Shown in pieces: positions 1 through 12,064 of a DNA stretch of 64,000 bases. A program made the translations under genes and the position numbers. The notes under the pieces are model-generated. The model was not told the DNA's origin, did no database searches, and worked only from the letters and a program-made list of their open reading frames with translations. The DNA is from Amaranthus tricolor (Eukaryota > Streptophyta > Magnoliopsida > Caryophyllales > Amaranthaceae), in NCBI RefSeq assembly GCF_026212465.1, contig NC_080053.1, positions 18,458,806 through 18,522,805 of the forward strand, given 5' to 3'. Every line of letters starts with the position of its first letter. Position 1 is the first letter of the stretch.

Positions 1-960
1 AAAGATACTATGTTGTGATTAAAAGTTACTATGACAATGTATAGCTACTGTCTTTTTCTTGTAATATTGAAAATCTTTGTTGCCAAGGTGAATGCTACTA
101 TGTTCTTAAAAAAAGATACTATGTTGTGATTGAAAGTTACTATGACAATGTATAGCTACTGTCTTCTCTTTTGTAAGTTTGAAAAATCTTTGTTGCCAAG
201 GTGAATGCTACTATGTTCTTAGAAAAAGATACTATGTTGTGATTAAAAGTTACTATGACAATGTATAGGTACTGTCTTTTTTTTGTAATATTGAAAATCT
301 TTGTTGCCAAGGTGAATGCTACTATGTTCTTAAAAAAAGATACTATGTTGTGATTGAAAGTTACTATGACAATGTATAGCTACTGTCTTCTCTTTTGTAA
401 GTTTGAAAATCTTTGTTGCCAAGGTGAATGCTACTATGTTCTTAGAAAAAGATACTATGTTGTGATTAAAAGTTACTATGACAATGTATAGCTACTGTCT
501 TCTCTTTTGTAAGTTTGAAAAATCTTTGTTGCCAAGGTGAATGCTACTATGTTCTTAGAAAAAGATACTATGTTGTGATTTAAAGTTACTATGACAATGT
601 ATAGCTACTGTCTTTTTTTTGTAATATTGAAAATCTTTGTTGCTAAGGTGAAAGCTACTATGTTCTTAAAAAAAGATACTATGTTGTGATTGAAAGTTAC
701 TATGACAATGTATAGCTACTGTCTTCTCTTTTGTAAGTTTGAAAATCTTTGTTGCCAAGGTGAATGCTACTATGTTCTTAGAAAAAGATACTATGTGGTG
801 ATTAAAAGTTACTATGACAATGTATAGCTACTGTCTTTTTTTTGTAATATTGAAAATCTTTGTTGCAAAAGTGAATGCTACTATGTTCTTAGAAAAGGAT
901 ACTATGTTATGATTAATGCTTACTATGACTGTGTTTAGCTACTGTCTTCTTTTTTTAATT
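1..960 (+). repeat. 112-bp tandem repeat array, about nine copies
   Basis: The motif GATACTATGTTGTGATT recurs at 4, 115, 228, 339, 451, 564, 675, 787 and 898 (the last two slightly diverged), so the period is 111-113 bp. Each unit also holds TACTATGACAATGTATAGC and a TTGTTGCCAAGGTGAATGC block. Units alternate between a T-run and a TCTCTTTTG version, which suggests expansion as a two-unit block. The array probably lies in an intron just before the FAR1-like exon. It may continue left of the window. Confidence 0.95.
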
Positions 961-987
961 TTGGAAAAACTTTGGATTGTTATACAG

Positions 988-2705
988 GGACTCAAACTCC
1001 AAGAACTATTACACAAGTTACCCCAAATGGTTCAACACTGTGGATTCCTCATTGTGAGTTTGATAAAAAGCCATTTGTTGGTATGGCTTTTGAAAACATA
1101 GAGAAAGCCTTAGATTTTTATGGTAAATATGCTGAAATTTGCGGTTTTGATATACGTTCATCTACTACCTACAAAAAAAAGGGTATTGTTTTTTTAAAAT
1201 ATTTTGTTTGTAGTAGGGAGGGTATCATAAAACCTAAACCTAAGAAAAGTGCAGATGTTGTTGCACGTTATAAGAGATCAACCAAAAGAATTGGTTGTAA
1301 AGCTAGATTGATTTTGAAATATGACATAGCGAAGAGAACATACCATGTTTTAAAATTCGAAGAAGCACACAATCATTGTCTAGTTAGCCCTACATCGCGT
1401 CAATTTTTATTGGGTAATAGGAAAATGACTTTGTTGCACAAAAATTTCATATCTAAGAATGCACGGGTTAATATAGGACCGGTTAAATCCTTTAGATTGT
1501 TTAAGGAAAATGTCGGGGGTTATGAGAATGTGGGAGTGACAATGCAAGATTTTAAGAATTTCCATAGGGATTTGAAAACATATATTAAAGGAGATGATGG
1601 GAAGATGTTGATCGAGAATTTTATCAGAAAAAGAGATATTTACACGGGGTTTTATTTTGATTATGCTTTAGATGAGGAGGACCACATTTCACGTTTATTT
1701 TGGGCCGATGCGATAAGTAGAAAGAATTATTGTTTATTTGGAGAAATGGTTACTTTTGATTGTACTTATAACACCAATAAGTATAGTTTCTTCAACCATT
1801 TTTCAAACCCTCACATGACACTTGTTGAATTTTATATGAGTTATGAAAGTGCAATGGATGCACAGAGGTACAAACAAGATAAGCTCAATGCTGAATCACT
1901 TCACACAAACCCACAATATAAAACACCATTGCCGATTGAAAAACATGCCGGTGAAGTCTATACTAGAAAAATTTTTTTTCTTTTTCAAAATGAAGTTTAT
2001 AAGTCTTGTTTCAAAACTTATATTCAAAATATTGAAAAGATTGAAAGTGTGGAAAGTATAACTGTTTTGGACTCAACGGTAAGTAAGATGTACAAGGTGA
2101 AATTTATACTGGGAAGTTCGATTGACGAGTTGAAGGTAGATTGTGATTGCAAGTTATTTAAACGGATAGGAATATTATGTTCCCATGCGATTTGTGTTAT
2201 GAGTGCAAGACAAATAACACAAATACCAAAGCAATATGTTTTAGATCGTTGGACGAATCTAGCATTAAAGAAGCCTATTTTTGATTTGCATGGGAATCTG
2301 ATTGAAGAGAGCAAAAAGTGTAACAACGTGGGGAAGTTGTTGGGGGAATTTTGGTGTGAAATATTCAATTGTGTAGGTTTAGCTCAACGGAGTGAGAGTG
2401 ATTTACAATCACTTTTACAAAACCTAAAAGATATTAGTAGAAAATTGGAGGAAAGTGATGATGTGAGGGTGGACATTACTAAAGAGCAACAAATCGAATT
2501 GTTAGTAGGCACAAGTTCATCTTCGACAATGGAAATACAAAACCCAATCCAATCAAAGAACAAAGGAAAAAGGCAAAGAATAATTGGGGAAAAGGAATAA
2601 ACTATTGAGCAAAGCAAGAAGCCCAAAAGAAAGTGCAAAACTTGTGGTAAATTTGATTATCATGATAGTCGAAATTGTCCATCAACAAAAGATACCCCAC
2701 TTAAG
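988..2705 (+). pseudogene. FAR1/FHY3-like MULE transposase relative, internally deleted
   Basis: FAR1-family proteins derive from Mutator transposases and bind DNA. Counted from the in-frame TTG at 972, this one shows an N-terminal FAR1 zinc domain (about residues 48-140, ending AHNHC) and a transposase stub (about 256-276, FDCTYNT). The SWIM zinc finger is at about 389-407 (CDC, then CSH). Between the stub and the region before SWIM the sequence jumps directly, so most of the catalytic DDE core is missing. A stop at 2598-2600 precedes a zinc-knuckle-like segment (CKTCGKFDYHDSRNC, 2634-2678) in the same frame. No ATG fits the start. The frame is preceded by a TATACAG acceptor at 986-987, so an upstream exon is expected left of the repeats. 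The exon ends at AAG|GTATA (2705). It is probably unable to transpose on its own. Confidence 0.8.
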
Positions 2706-3484
2706 GTATAAAATATATATAATTTGCTTATATTTTATTGTATCCTTATTTAATAATTTGATTATGTAAATGAAAGTGCAAAATTTTTGTTATGCAGAAA
2801 AATTGATGCTGAAGAATAGATAGATGAAGAGATTATATTAAGATGACTATGGAAAGCTACTGTCTTCTGTTTTGTAATTTTGAAAAATCTTTTGTATAGC
2901 TACTATGTTCTTAGGAAAAGATACTATGTTATTATTAAAAGTTACTATGACTATGTATAGCTACTGTCTTCTGTTTTGTAAATTTGAAATAACTTTTGTT
3001 GCAAAAGTGAATGATACTATGTTCTTAGAAAAAGATACTATGTTGTGATTAAAAGTTACTATGGCTATGTATAGCTACTGTCTTCACTTTTGTAAGTCTG
3101 GAAAATCTTTGTTGCAAAAATATCAGCATAACATATATCAGCATAACATATATCAGCGTTCTTCACCCTTTCAAAATGATTCCACACAACTGATGTTAAC
3201 CGTTTTGGTTTCTTAATCACTATCTCACTTGATATTTACATCACATGGGTTTGATATGAATATCTGCAGAAAATTCAAAATCGGATTGATAAAATCGAAC
3301 TCGTTATTTTCATATAGTATCAATCTAGCATACACACTAATCAGCTTATCCCTTGATATGATCATAAATTCACAGATTGCCATTAACTTAGACACCAACA
3401 TTTTTTTTTTCTTTTACTTTTTTAAATTGCAGGAGAGGGTGAGGGAAAAAGATGGGCCAAACCAGAATTGAACCGAGGACCGTA
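2706..3484 (+). other. Putative FAR1 intron remnant with 112-bp repeat copies
   Basis: From about 2840 to 3118 there are about two and a half diverged copies of the 112-bp repeat, in the same orientation as the left array. A short triplication of ATATCAGCATAACAT follows at about 3120-3160. The rest is AT-rich with no coding signal. It ends at the Copia target duplication. Confidence 0.75.
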
Positions 3485-3489
3485 CAAAT

Positions 3490-4746
3490 TGTTGGCCTCT
3501 TAAGGTTTTGATGATGACTTCACTTTTAATAAACAAACATATTTTTAGAGATTGTTTTGTAGGTATATATCCGATTTAATTTGAATCGTTGATGAAGCCT
3601 ATGACTTGATTCGTGGAAGCTGCACATGTCTCAAATATCCAAGAAGTTGGGCTATTGCTTTAGAAGACAGTTTACTGTTCCTAGAGTTGAAGTTCTGACG
3701 AAAGTTGTAGATGGAGACAGTGCGCTGTTCCCCATGATACAGGTCTGAAGAAGACATTGACTGGAAGTTACGAAAATTATGTTTTCTGTTTTTAGTTAAT
3801 GTAAAAGGTTAAAATTTAATTAGTTGCTTAATTAAATTTATTTATTAATTGGCAAAATAGTTTTAATACGCCTAAAAATATGGAGAAGACTAATTCCTTG
3901 ATTATCTCCTATAAACTCGGACATTCAAGAGACTTGTTCTCTACTTTGAATTAGTCTCCTACATTTTAGGATCTTCCTTTTACCCATGTAATATTAACCG
4001 TGCAAGAATTCAGCAGCTATTTTCCACCTCTACTTTCAACTAACTTCCCACTTTCTTTGGGAGCAAGTAAGTTATGGAAGTCGTGGGATAAATGCACCTC
4101 ATGCAGAACGTGGGCTGTGTGCACTGATGGCTGTTCCCCTTATAAAAGAGGGAAACTACAGTTCAGCTGGGTATGCACTGAGATTGTCCATCTAAGGGAG
4201 ATTAATTGAGAAAAATATTCTAAGTTTTTAATGCCAATTAATTCATTATATTTTTCTTGAGCAACTACTTAATTTTAATCTTAGTAGAGAATGGCCTTGT
4301 AAAGGGTAATTGAGTGTTTTGTTGTAATTAGACTTATGGGAAGTCTAAGGGAATAGAGAATAGAAACGAGAGAAGAGAAAGATAAGGAGAGAAGAGAAGA
4401 GAAGAGAAGTAGGCCTAAGTAGAGAAGCTTTGAGTAAAGCATTTAGAGAATTGAGAAGCTTCAAGTGAAGCAAACATTGTTTTGTGTAATTGTAATTAAT
4501 TGCCTAAACATAGTGAGAATTTTGAAATCCCGGGGGGTCGTGGTTTTTCCTTCTTATTAGGCCAAGAAGGTTTCCACGTAAAATCCTTGTCTCCTTTTAT
4601 TATTTTTCTTTTCGTTCTTAAGTTTAAGTTTTGTTCTTTACTTGATACAATTCCGCAAAAAGTTGAGCCAAAAAATCTTAAACTTACAACACAACAATTC
4701 ACCCCCCCCCTCTTGTTGCATTTGATCATCCATTAGCATTCCTACA
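3490..4746 (+). repeat. 5' LTR of the Copia element
   Basis: 1,257 bp, starting TGTTGGCC and ending CCTACA, followed by the primer-binding site. It pairs with 12892-14151. It holds a TATA box and a GA-rich stretch (about 4360-4410). The C run near 4691 is 9 long here and 12 long in the 3' copy. Confidence 0.97.
4141..4150 (+). promoter_or_regulatory. TATA box in 5' LTR
   Basis: TATAAAAGAG lies about 650 bp into the LTR, directly after CTGTTCCCCT. The same motif is in the 3' LTR at 13543. It is the best candidate for the element's RNA polymerase II promoter. This is inferred from motif and position only. Confidence 0.55.
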
Positions 4747-4748
4747 AT

Positions 4749-4760
4749 TGGTATCAGAGC
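4749..4760 (+). other. Primer-binding site (initiator tRNA-Met type)
   Basis: TGGTATCAGAGC begins two bases after the 5' LTR. This is the standard plant Copia primer-binding site, complementary to the 3' end of initiator methionine tRNA. Confidence 0.92.
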
Positions 4761-4815
4761 CCTGTTCCTCGTTTGATCAGGAAACCCTGAGAGCAGTATC
4801 CTGTTCCCTGTCAAG

Positions 4816-6630
4816 ATGTTGAAGATGAACGAGCGCATGGAAGAGGGGTACTCCACACAAAGGCCACCCATGTTCGATGGGAAATTCTATACTTACTGGA
4901 AAAATAGAATGGAAATCTTCATAAAGGCCGAAAACTATCAAGTTTGGAGAGTCATTGAAATTGGAGACTTTGAGGTGACGACCATCAACTCCAACAATGA
5001 AGCTGTTCCAAAACCAATCACTGAATATGAAAAAGAAGATTTTCAAAAGATGGAGATGAACGCTCTTGCTATTAAGTTACTTCACTGTGGGCTTGGTCCA
5101 AATGAGCACAATCGTATTATGGGTTGCAAAACCGCTAAGCAGATTTGGGACCTGCTAGAAGTTACCCATGAAGGTACTAGTGAAGTAAAGCGATCCAAGA
5201 TTGACTTGCTGATGTCCAAATATGAAAGATTCGTCATGGAACCTAGGGAAAACATTCAAGAGATGTTCACTAGGTTCACAAATATTACGAATGAATTAGT
5301 CTCTCTTGGTAGAATCATTCCCGTTGATGAACAAGTTAGGAAAGTACTTAGGAGTCTTCCTCAAGACGAACGCTGGAGAGCTAAGGTCACAGCCATCCAG
5401 GAGTCCAAAGACTTCACCAAGTTTAATTTGGAAGAGTTGGCTGGTTCCCTCATGACTCATGAATTGCATTTGGGAACAGCTGACAGTTCCCGAAACAAAG
5501 GATTGGCTCTGGCAGCAAATGATAGTGAAGAATCAGAATATGGTGAAGAGGAAGCAGCTTTGTTGGCACGAAAATTCAAAAAATTCTTCAGGAACAGAAG
5601 ATATGGAAATCAAAGAAATAATAAAGAAAAGGGAACTACAAACTTGAAGACAAATTTTGAATGCCACAAGTGTGGGAGCACTGAACACTTCATCAAGGAT
5701 TGCCCTCAATTGAAAAATGAGAAGGGCAAGGGAAAAGCAAGAGAAGTTGGAAAACAATATAAGAAGGGAAACTTCAAAACTGATTTTAGAAAAGCAATGA
5801 TTGCAGCTTGGGGAGATACAGAGAGCGAGGCTGAAACAGAAGCTACAATGGAAGAAGAAACATCAAACCTGTGTCTTATGGCATCTCATGAAGAGTCTAA
5901 AGAAAAAGAGGTAATGTCTTCTAGTCCATCTCTTAAACAACTGTCTAAACTCAGTAAGAATAAATTAATTAAGTTGCTCTTGGAGACACAAGAGAAATTA
6001 GAAAAACAGAATACTAAGTGTCTCCAAATCGAGAAAGACCTCAACTCAAACAAGGATCATGTATCCTATCTAAATTCATTTAGAATAGATGTACAAAGCA
6101 GATTTTTTAATTTGCTAGATCAGAATGTTGTTTTGAAAGAGACAATTGAGAAATTGAAACAAGAATTTATTTTCCTTAGTATCGAAATGAATCAAAACAG
6201 ATTGTTAGGATTAAGTAAAGATGCAAACAATATATCTACTCACATGGTTAGCACTGAATTTCAAAAGTTGAAATCAAAATTAGAATCCTACGAAATTGAA
6301 AATGAAAATTTGAAAAATAAAATAAACTTAAGAGGAAAAGGGAAAATCAATGAAATTCCCAAATGGATTCTAAATGCTAAAACCAAAAGTAAAGAAGGTC
6401 TAGGCTATATGAGGAATGATAAAAAGAAAAAGTTCTATGTAGATCTCCCTAGTAGCAAAATATGTTCCTTCTGTGGTAAAATTGGACACCTGAAACATCA
6501 ATGTATAAAGAAGGAACAACATACCAAAGCAAATAAAAATTATGTCGAACGAATATGGATTAAGAAATGTGATTCAAGTATTGTCGACAAGGAACCTAAG
6601 GATGAATGGGTTCCTGCACCTAACCATTAA
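4816..6630 (+). CDS. gag: Copia gag polyprotein
   Basis: Gag forms the virus-like particle that packages the element's RNA. The 604-residue frame opens with a UBN2-type gag region (W28, Y-W motifs in the first 120 residues). It carries two CCHC zinc knuckles (about 283-296 CHKCGSTEHFIKDC and 550-563 CSFCGKIGHLKHQC) separated by a Lys/Glu-rich, coiled-coil-like stretch (about 370-510). It ends at TAA 6628-6630, and pol continues in the same frame with no shift. The first ATG after the primer site (4816) is used; ATGs at 4825 and 4837 are also possible. No internal stop was found. Confidence 0.93.
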   Translation: MLKMNERMEEGYSTQRPPMFDGKFYTYWKNRMEIFIKAENYQVWRVIEIGDFEVTTINSNNEAVPKPITEYEKEDFQKMEMNALAIKLLHCGLGPNEHNRIMGCKTAKQIWDLLEVTHEGTSEVKRSKIDLLMSKYERFVMEPRENIQEMFTRFTNITNELVSLGRIIPVDEQVRKVLRSLPQDERWRAKVTAIQESKDFTKFNLEELAGSLMTHELHLGTADSSRNKGLALAANDSEESEYGEEEAALLARKFKKFFRNRRYGNQRNNKEKGTTNLKTNFECHKCGSTEHFIKDCPQLKNEKGKGKAREVGKQYKKGNFKTDFRKAMIAAWGDTESEAETEATMEEETSNLCLMASHEESKEKEVMSSSPSLKQLSKLSKNKLIKLLLETQEKLEKQNTKCLQIEKDLNSNKDHVSYLNSFRIDVQSRFFNLLDQNVVLKETIEKLKQEFIFLSIEMNQNRLLGLSKDANNISTHMVSTEFQKLKSKLESYEIENENLKNKINLRGKGKINEIPKWILNAKTKSKEGLGYMRNDKKKKFYVDLPSSKICSFCGKIGHLKHQCIKKEQHTKANKNYVERIWIKKCDSSIVDKEPKDEWVPAPNH

Positions 6631-9600
6631 TTTGCTTTGCAGGTTCAAGTGAGGGGGAACAACTCATGGTATCTCGACAGTGGGTGTTCCAAGCATATGA
6701 CGGGTGACAAATCTAAATTTCTCTCACTTGAAGCCTATGATGGGGGAACAGTAACCTTCGGTGACAACATGAAGGGTGAGATAATTGCCAAAGGAAAGGT
6801 TGGAAGGTCGAGTTCCCATGCCATTGATAACGTATTTTTAGTCGAGAATTTAAAACACAATTTGTTAAGTATTTCTCAATTTTGCGACAAAGGTAACTCT
6901 GTTAAGTTTACTTCTGAACGATGCATAATTTCTAGGAACAGTACAGGAGACCCTGTGCTGGAGGGAATCAGAAAAGGGAACACCTATGTGGTGGACCTGG
7001 ACACTGTTCCCAGAAACAGTCTAACGTGTTTAAGTGTTATTGAAGAAGACCCACTTCTTTGGCACAAACGTCTAGGTCATGCTAGTTATTCATTGATCAA
7101 CACATTAAGAACAAAAGACCTAGTAAGAGGATTACCAGCAATAAAATTCCTTAAAAATGAAATTTGTGATCCTTGTGCTAAAGGAAAACAAGTGCGGTCA
7201 TCCTTTAAATCAAAGAACGTTGTGACTACCACTAGACCATTAGAATTAATTCGTATGGATTTATGTGGACCTATGAGAACACAAAGTCGTAGTGGCAAAA
7301 GATATGTGTTTGTCATAGTTGATGATTTTAGTAGATTTACTTGGACCTTATTTTTGGTAAGCAAAGATGAAGCTTTTGATGAGTTTGTTTCTTTTGCTAA
7401 TAAAATACAAAAATCTACCAATAATCAAATCGTTCACATAAGGTCTGATCATGGGAAAGAATTTGAAAATTCAAACTTTATGAATTATTGCAATGAACAT
7501 GGCATAAATCACAATTTTTCCGCACCTAGAACACCACAACAAAATGGAGTGGTAGAAAGGAAAAATAGGACCTTAGAAGAAATGGCTAGGACCATGTTGA
7601 TTGCTAGTGGTCTACCTAGGAATTTTTGGGCAGAAGCCGTCAATACTGCATGTTATATATTGAATCGTGTACTAATAAGACCAATCACTTCAAAGACACC
7701 CTATGAATTGCTCAAAGGTGTTAAACCAAATATCTCCTATTTTCGTGTGTTTGGATGCAAATGTTTTGTTCATGTAAATGGAAAACGAAACATAGGTAAA
7801 TTTGATGAAAGAAGTGAAGAAGCAGTATTTCTCGGTTATTCATCACAAAGCAAAGCTTACAGAGTTTATAATATGAGAACAATGTGTGTAGAGGAATCTG
7901 TTCACATAATTTTTGATGAAACTAACTTCTTAACAAGTGAACATGAAACAAGTAATATTAAAATAGGTCTTGCAAACTTGGAAGATGATGATGAAGGAAT
8001 TAAAGTGCAAGATCATGGAACAGCAAGTGAACAGTTGATGCAAGAAGAGGCAGAAGAAACTGACCAAGTCCAGGAACTGCCAGCACAACAGGACCAGCAA
8101 ACTGTTCCCAATTCAGCTGTTCCCACAGATGAGCAAAATGATCCAGTAGCTGAACAAAATGACAATCAAGTTGCTGAACAAGAACATGCTACTGTTCCCA
8201 CACGAGAATTTGTGCCTAAACCTTGGAAATATCAAAGTTATCATCCTCTTGATTCGATTATAAGTGATATAAATAAGGGAACACAAACAAGATCCCAAAT
8301 GAGAAATTTTTGTGCACACTTTGCGTTCCTATCATCACTTGAACCTAGAAGTCACGAGGAAGCATTAAAAGATTCCGATTGGATAGTTGCCATGCAAGAT
8401 GAATTGAACGAGTTTGAGAGAAATAAAGTGTGGCACTTGGAACCCAAACCGAAACACAAGAAGGTAATTGGTTTGAAATGGGTATTTTGGAACAAGCTAG
8501 ATGAACATGGAACAATTGTAAGAAACAAAGCAAGACTCGTGGTTAAAGGATATAATCAACAAGAAGGTATTGATTACACAGAGACTTTTGCTCCTGTAGC
8601 AAGGTTAGAGGCTATCAGAATCTTAATCTCTTTTGCTGCATTCATGAACTTTAAATTATATCAAATGGATGTGAAATGTGCTTTTTTAAATGGTTATCTT
8701 GATGAAGAAGTTTTTGTGGAACAACCCCCAGGTTTTGAAAATACCTCTTGTCCTGATCATGTCTACAAGCTTGATAAAGCCCTATATGGCTTAAAGCAAG
8801 CTCCCAGGCAATGGTATGAAAGACTGTCAAAGTTTTTGATACAAAATAACTTTGTTAGAGGAAAAATCGATAAAACCTTGTTCTTTAAGAATAAAGGTTC
8901 TCATATTTTGGTTGTTCAAATTTATGTTGATGATATTATTTTTGGTGCTACTAATGATTTATTATGTAAGGAATTTGCTAACCTAATGGGCACAGAATTT
9001 GAAATGAGCATGATGGGAGAACTAAATTTCTTCCTTGGGTTACAAATTAAACAAACCGAAAATGGTATCTTCATTCATCAACAAAAATATATAAAAGAAC
9101 TTCTAAAGAAATATGGTCTAACAAATGCTAAAACCAACCATACACCCATGGCTACAAATGTTAGATTAGATGAAGACCTAAAAGGAACTAACGTAGATCA
9201 AACAATGTATCGAGGCATGATAGGTTCCTTATTATATCTAACTGCAAGTAGACCCGATATTTCATTTAGTGTTGGTTTATGTGCTAGATTTCAATCAAAT
9301 CCTAAAGAATCACATCTCACGGCAGTCAAACGAATTTTAAGATATTTGAAGGGAACAGACGACTTGTCCTTATTTTATCCTAAAAGTGATGTTTATGATT
9401 TAAAAGGTTTTAGTGATGCAGATTATGCAGGTGATCTAGTTAATAGAAAAAGCACGTCAGGTATGGTACAATTTCTTGGCTCTTGTTTAGTTTCATGGAG
9501 TTCCAAGAAACAAAACACGGTTGCATTATCCACAGCCGAAGCTGAATACGTAGCAGCAGCAGCTTGCTGTTCCCAAATGCTTTGGATAAAACAGCAACTA

Positions 9601-9867
9601 AGAGATTTTGGTATTAAAGTTGAATGCATTCCTATTTATTGTGATAATACCAGTGCCATATGTATATCCAAAGATCCAGTGCATCATTCTCGTGCTAAAC
9701 ATATACATATTAGACATCATTTTCTTAAGGATAACGTAGAACACAAAAATATTATATTAAGGCATGTTAACACAAATGAACAAGTTGCAGATATTCTGAC
9801 CAAACCACTTCCTAGGGAACAATATGAAAAGATGAGATTGGAACTTGGTATGATCAAGCTCCACTAA
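6631..9867 (+). CDS. pol: Copia pol polyprotein (protease, integrase, RT, RNase H)
   Basis: Pol matures the particle, copies the RNA and inserts the DNA. Counted from 6637, the aspartic protease motif [10 protein letters not shown] is near residue 14. The integrase zinc region starts at LWHKRLGHA (about 142) with CDPC downstream. The integrase core shows [14 protein letters not shown] and [10 protein letters not shown] (D, D, E). RVT_2 reverse transcriptase has the YVDDIIFGA active site near 763. RNase H shows FSDADYAGD (about 925), STAEAEY and YCDNTSA. The 1,076-residue frame has no stops. There is no ATG at its start. It directly follows the gag stop in the same frame, so stop readthrough or splicing is needed. 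TTTGCTTTGCAG at 6631-6642 looks like a splice acceptor. Confidence 0.95.
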   Translation, partial: FALQVQVRGNNSWYLDSGCSKHMTGDKSKFLSLEAYDGGTVTFGDNMKGEIIAKGKVGRSSSHAIDNVFLVENLKHNLLSISQFCDKGNSVKFTSERCIISRNSTGDPVLEGIRKGNTYVVDLDTVPRNSLTCLSVIEEDPLLWHKRLGHASYSLINTLRTKDLVRGLPAIKFLKNEICDPCAKGKQVRSSFKSKNVVTTTRPLELIRMDLCGPMRTQSRSGKRYVFVIVDDFSRFTWTLFLVSKDEAFDEFVSFANKIQKSTNNQIVHIRSDHGKEFENSNFMNYCNEHGINHNFSAPRTPQQNGVVERKNRTLEEMARTMLIASGLPRNFWAEAVNTACYILNRVLIRPITSKTPYELLKGVKPNISYFRVFGCKCFVHVNGKRNIGKFDERSEEAVFLGYSSQSKAYRVYNMRTMCVEESVHIIFDETNFLTSEHETSNIKIGLANLEDDDEGIKVQDHGTASEQLMQEEAEETDQVQELPAQQDQQTVPNSAVPTDEQNDPVAEQNDNQVAEQEHATVPTREFVPKPWKYQSYHPLDSIISDINKGTQTRSQMRNFCAHFAFLSSLEPRSHEEALKDSDWIVAMQDELNEFERNKVWHLEPKPKHKKVIGLKWVFWNKLDEHGTIVRNKARLVVKGYNQQEGIDYTETFAPVARLEAIRILISFAAFMNFKLYQMDVKCAFLNGYLDEEVFVEQPPGFENTSCPDHVYKLDKALYGLKQAPRQWYERLSKFLIQNNFVRGKIDKTLFFKNKGSHILVVQIYVDDIIFGATNDLLCKEFANLMGTEFEMSMMGELNFFLGLQIKQTENGIFIHQQKYIKELLKKYGLTNAKTNHTPMATNVRLDEDLKGTNVDQTMYRGMIGSLLYLTASRPDISFSVGLCARFQSNPKESHLTAVKRILRYLKGTDDLSLFYPKSDVYDLKGFSDADYAGDLVNRKSTSGMVQFLGSCLVSWSSKKQNTVALSTAEAEYVAAAACCSQMLWIKQQLRDFGIKVECIPIYCDNTSAICISKDPVHHSRAKHIHIRHHFLKDNVEHKNIILRHVNTNEQVADILTKPLPREQYEKMRLELGMIKLH

Positions 9868-10378
9868 AGTTAGTTGCATATATTTCCCATTGAAGCATCA
9901 TGAGAATGAAAAGGTCAGGAATCAATCTCAATATCTTGATTGAAAATCAATTATTGCATGGATCAGGTAAACACGTAATGAAGTTTGCACTATGAATATC
10001 TTCTTGTTTGCATGTTGTTAGTTTGATCAGACCACAGCAATATGTTCGTTATTTTCTTTATATTTTTTTAATTCATCCTTTTTCTATTTTATTTTCATAT
10101 TTTATTTTAATATTCATATTTCATAATTTATTCATATGTCATTTTTTATTTTATTTTTTTCGGCCAACTTAAACTAAAATTTTTGGGAGAACGGTTTTCT
10201 TCACTCAAGCAATGCAAAGGGCAATAAAGTGATGGGACTTGGAGGAGTAACCGTCACTTCAACCATTTAAAAACCCCTCCTTTACGTCATTACACTCTAC
10301 CTTCCCAAACCTTCTCTCAATTTCTCACTCAAGAAACCGTCCTTCTTCCTTCTCTCAAAACCTTCAAAAATTCAAAAA
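9868..10378 (+). other. Spacer between pol and the third reading frame
   Basis: Noncoding part of the Copia element. It has a T-rich stretch (about 10050-10160), then a C-rich segment (TTCCTTCTCTC) just before the next ATG at 10379. A subgenomic promoter or splice acceptor for the next frame would lie here. I see no clear TATA box. Confidence 0.6.
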
Positions 10379-12064
10379 ATGAAAACCCCCAAATCATCTA
10401 AATCAGGCAAGAAAACTACCAAATCCTGTATACCCGACCAACCAAAACCACTAAGAGTAGTTCTTCCACCACCATTACTGCAGGATGCACCACCCACACC
10501 AACTGAAACCACACAAGAATCACCAAAACAACCCACTGAACCCACAAGTACCAAAAGAAAGATTTCAACAGGTGGTTCATCTTCCAGAGTAGTTAAGCGC
10601 TCAAAGCATGTTGATCCAAACAGTGCTGAAGAGGTTTCAAAGGAGACGACAGTAGGATTCGGGTTGGATAAATATTGGTATGATTCTATTAACTTTCCAA
10701 GATTGCATGACATTTTGAGTTTTCAAGAATGGGAATCATTAATGTCAAATTTCAGTTGCAATTCAATTTTTCCAAACCTAATGAGATAATTTATTTTAAA
10801 TTTCTCAAATGATGGTGGAATGTGTTCTAGTGTTGTTAAAACTGTTAAAATTGAATTTAACAGTGCTTTATTAGGGGAATGGTTTAATGTTCCCAATGTT
10901 TGTTTTGATACATATTATATTGGGTCGAAGATTTCATTTTTTGGTATCAATGAACGAACAATTCTAAAATTTTTAGGAGTTGATCAAAAAGGGAAAATTA
11001 GTCACAATGTTCTTTCTCCTATGCATAAGTTGTTGTACAATGTTGCTCGCAGATTCATTTTACCACGAAACTCAAAACGTAGTCAAGTGAGTTTGCGTGA
11101 CGCCACTTTAATTTACTGCATGGAAAAACACATTAAAATAAATTTTCCTTCATTGATGATCTCTCATTTATCAGACTGCATTGAAAAGAAAAGTTTCATT
11201 GGTTATGGAGGGTTGCTAACCTGGATATTTAGAAAATTTGAGGTTCCATTGGAAGGGTTGGAGTTCCCAATGGGTCCCAACATGAAAACTGGTGCTAAAT
11301 GTTTACAAAATTTGCGTTTGAAATTGAATGATGAGGGAGTTTTGATGCATGAGGAGGTTGTAGAAGTTGAATTTGAAGAAGATGGGGCTGAAGAAGTTGA
11401 AGAGGAAAAGGAGGAAAAGGAGGACAAGGAGGACAAGGAGGATAAGGAAGAAAAGGAACAAGATCCTGTTCCCTCTGAAAATATTGAAACATCTAAGAAA
11501 GAGGAACAGGATGGAGCTGAAAGTAAGGGGGAAAAGGAAAAGCAAAAGGAGGCCTTGGATGAAAATGTTCCTCACAATCTCTGCAGTGATTCCAATGATG
11601 AAGAGATTGTGTTGGCTATAAGGAAAAAGGCTAAGTCATTGCAAAGGAAGAGTAGGAGGTTGGCCTCGAAACGCAAGGCTACTGTGGTTGATGAAACACC
11701 ATCTGACACCATCCTTGAGCCCACACCTAATGAACCTTCCTTTCCCAAGCCAGCCAATTCACCACCACATCAAATTCCATCACCACCTCCATCACCAATA
11801 CAGTTTACACCACCACCACAATCACACACTTCACCTAATATTGGCTGTACTAACTTTGACTCTATTCCTGCAGTTTCCTTACATACCATTCTCTCCAAGC
11901 TCCTTGATCTACAGTCTCAATTCACTGCCTTTCAAGATGAAACTCGTGTCTCGCTTGCTTCAATTGTGGATCAGCTAAACCAAATGGAACAACGTCTTGG
12001 TGCCAAGCTGGACACAGTGGAAGTGCAGACTGAGTACATTGATGAAGAAGAGACCGACCCTTGA
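10379..12064 (+). pseudogene. Third Copia reading frame (envelope-like position), interrupted by one stop
   Basis: SIRE-type Copia elements often carry an extra frame after pol, called envelope-like by position. Here the frame starts at ATG 10379 with a Pro/Thr/Lys-rich segment, then a globular region (about 10650-11330). An acidic Glu/Lys repeat (about 11350-11560), an Arg/Lys-rich patch (about 11620-11680), a Pro-rich stretch (about 11700-11840) and a Leu/Gln-rich C-terminus follow. A TAA at 10787-10789 breaks it, and the frame then continues unshifted to 12064. I see no clear signal peptide or membrane segment, so an envelope role is not supported by the sequence. The globular part resembles the plant-transposon protein family found in other retroelements. 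Confidence 0.7.

Noticed and set aside
1..960. CRISPR-like reading of the spaced repeats
   Set aside because: The units are direct tandem copies of about 112 bp with no unique spacers, and the DNA is from a plant.
3451..3489. tRNA-like T-arm sequence (GGTTCAATTC type on the minus strand) before the Copia element
   Set aside because: No acceptor, D-arm or anticodon arm can be built around it, so it is not a tRNA gene.
11203..11621. Several overlapping frames on both strands rich in Ser/Phe/Pro or Lys/Arg
   Set aside because: They are shadow frames of the Glu/Lys repeat of the third Copia frame.
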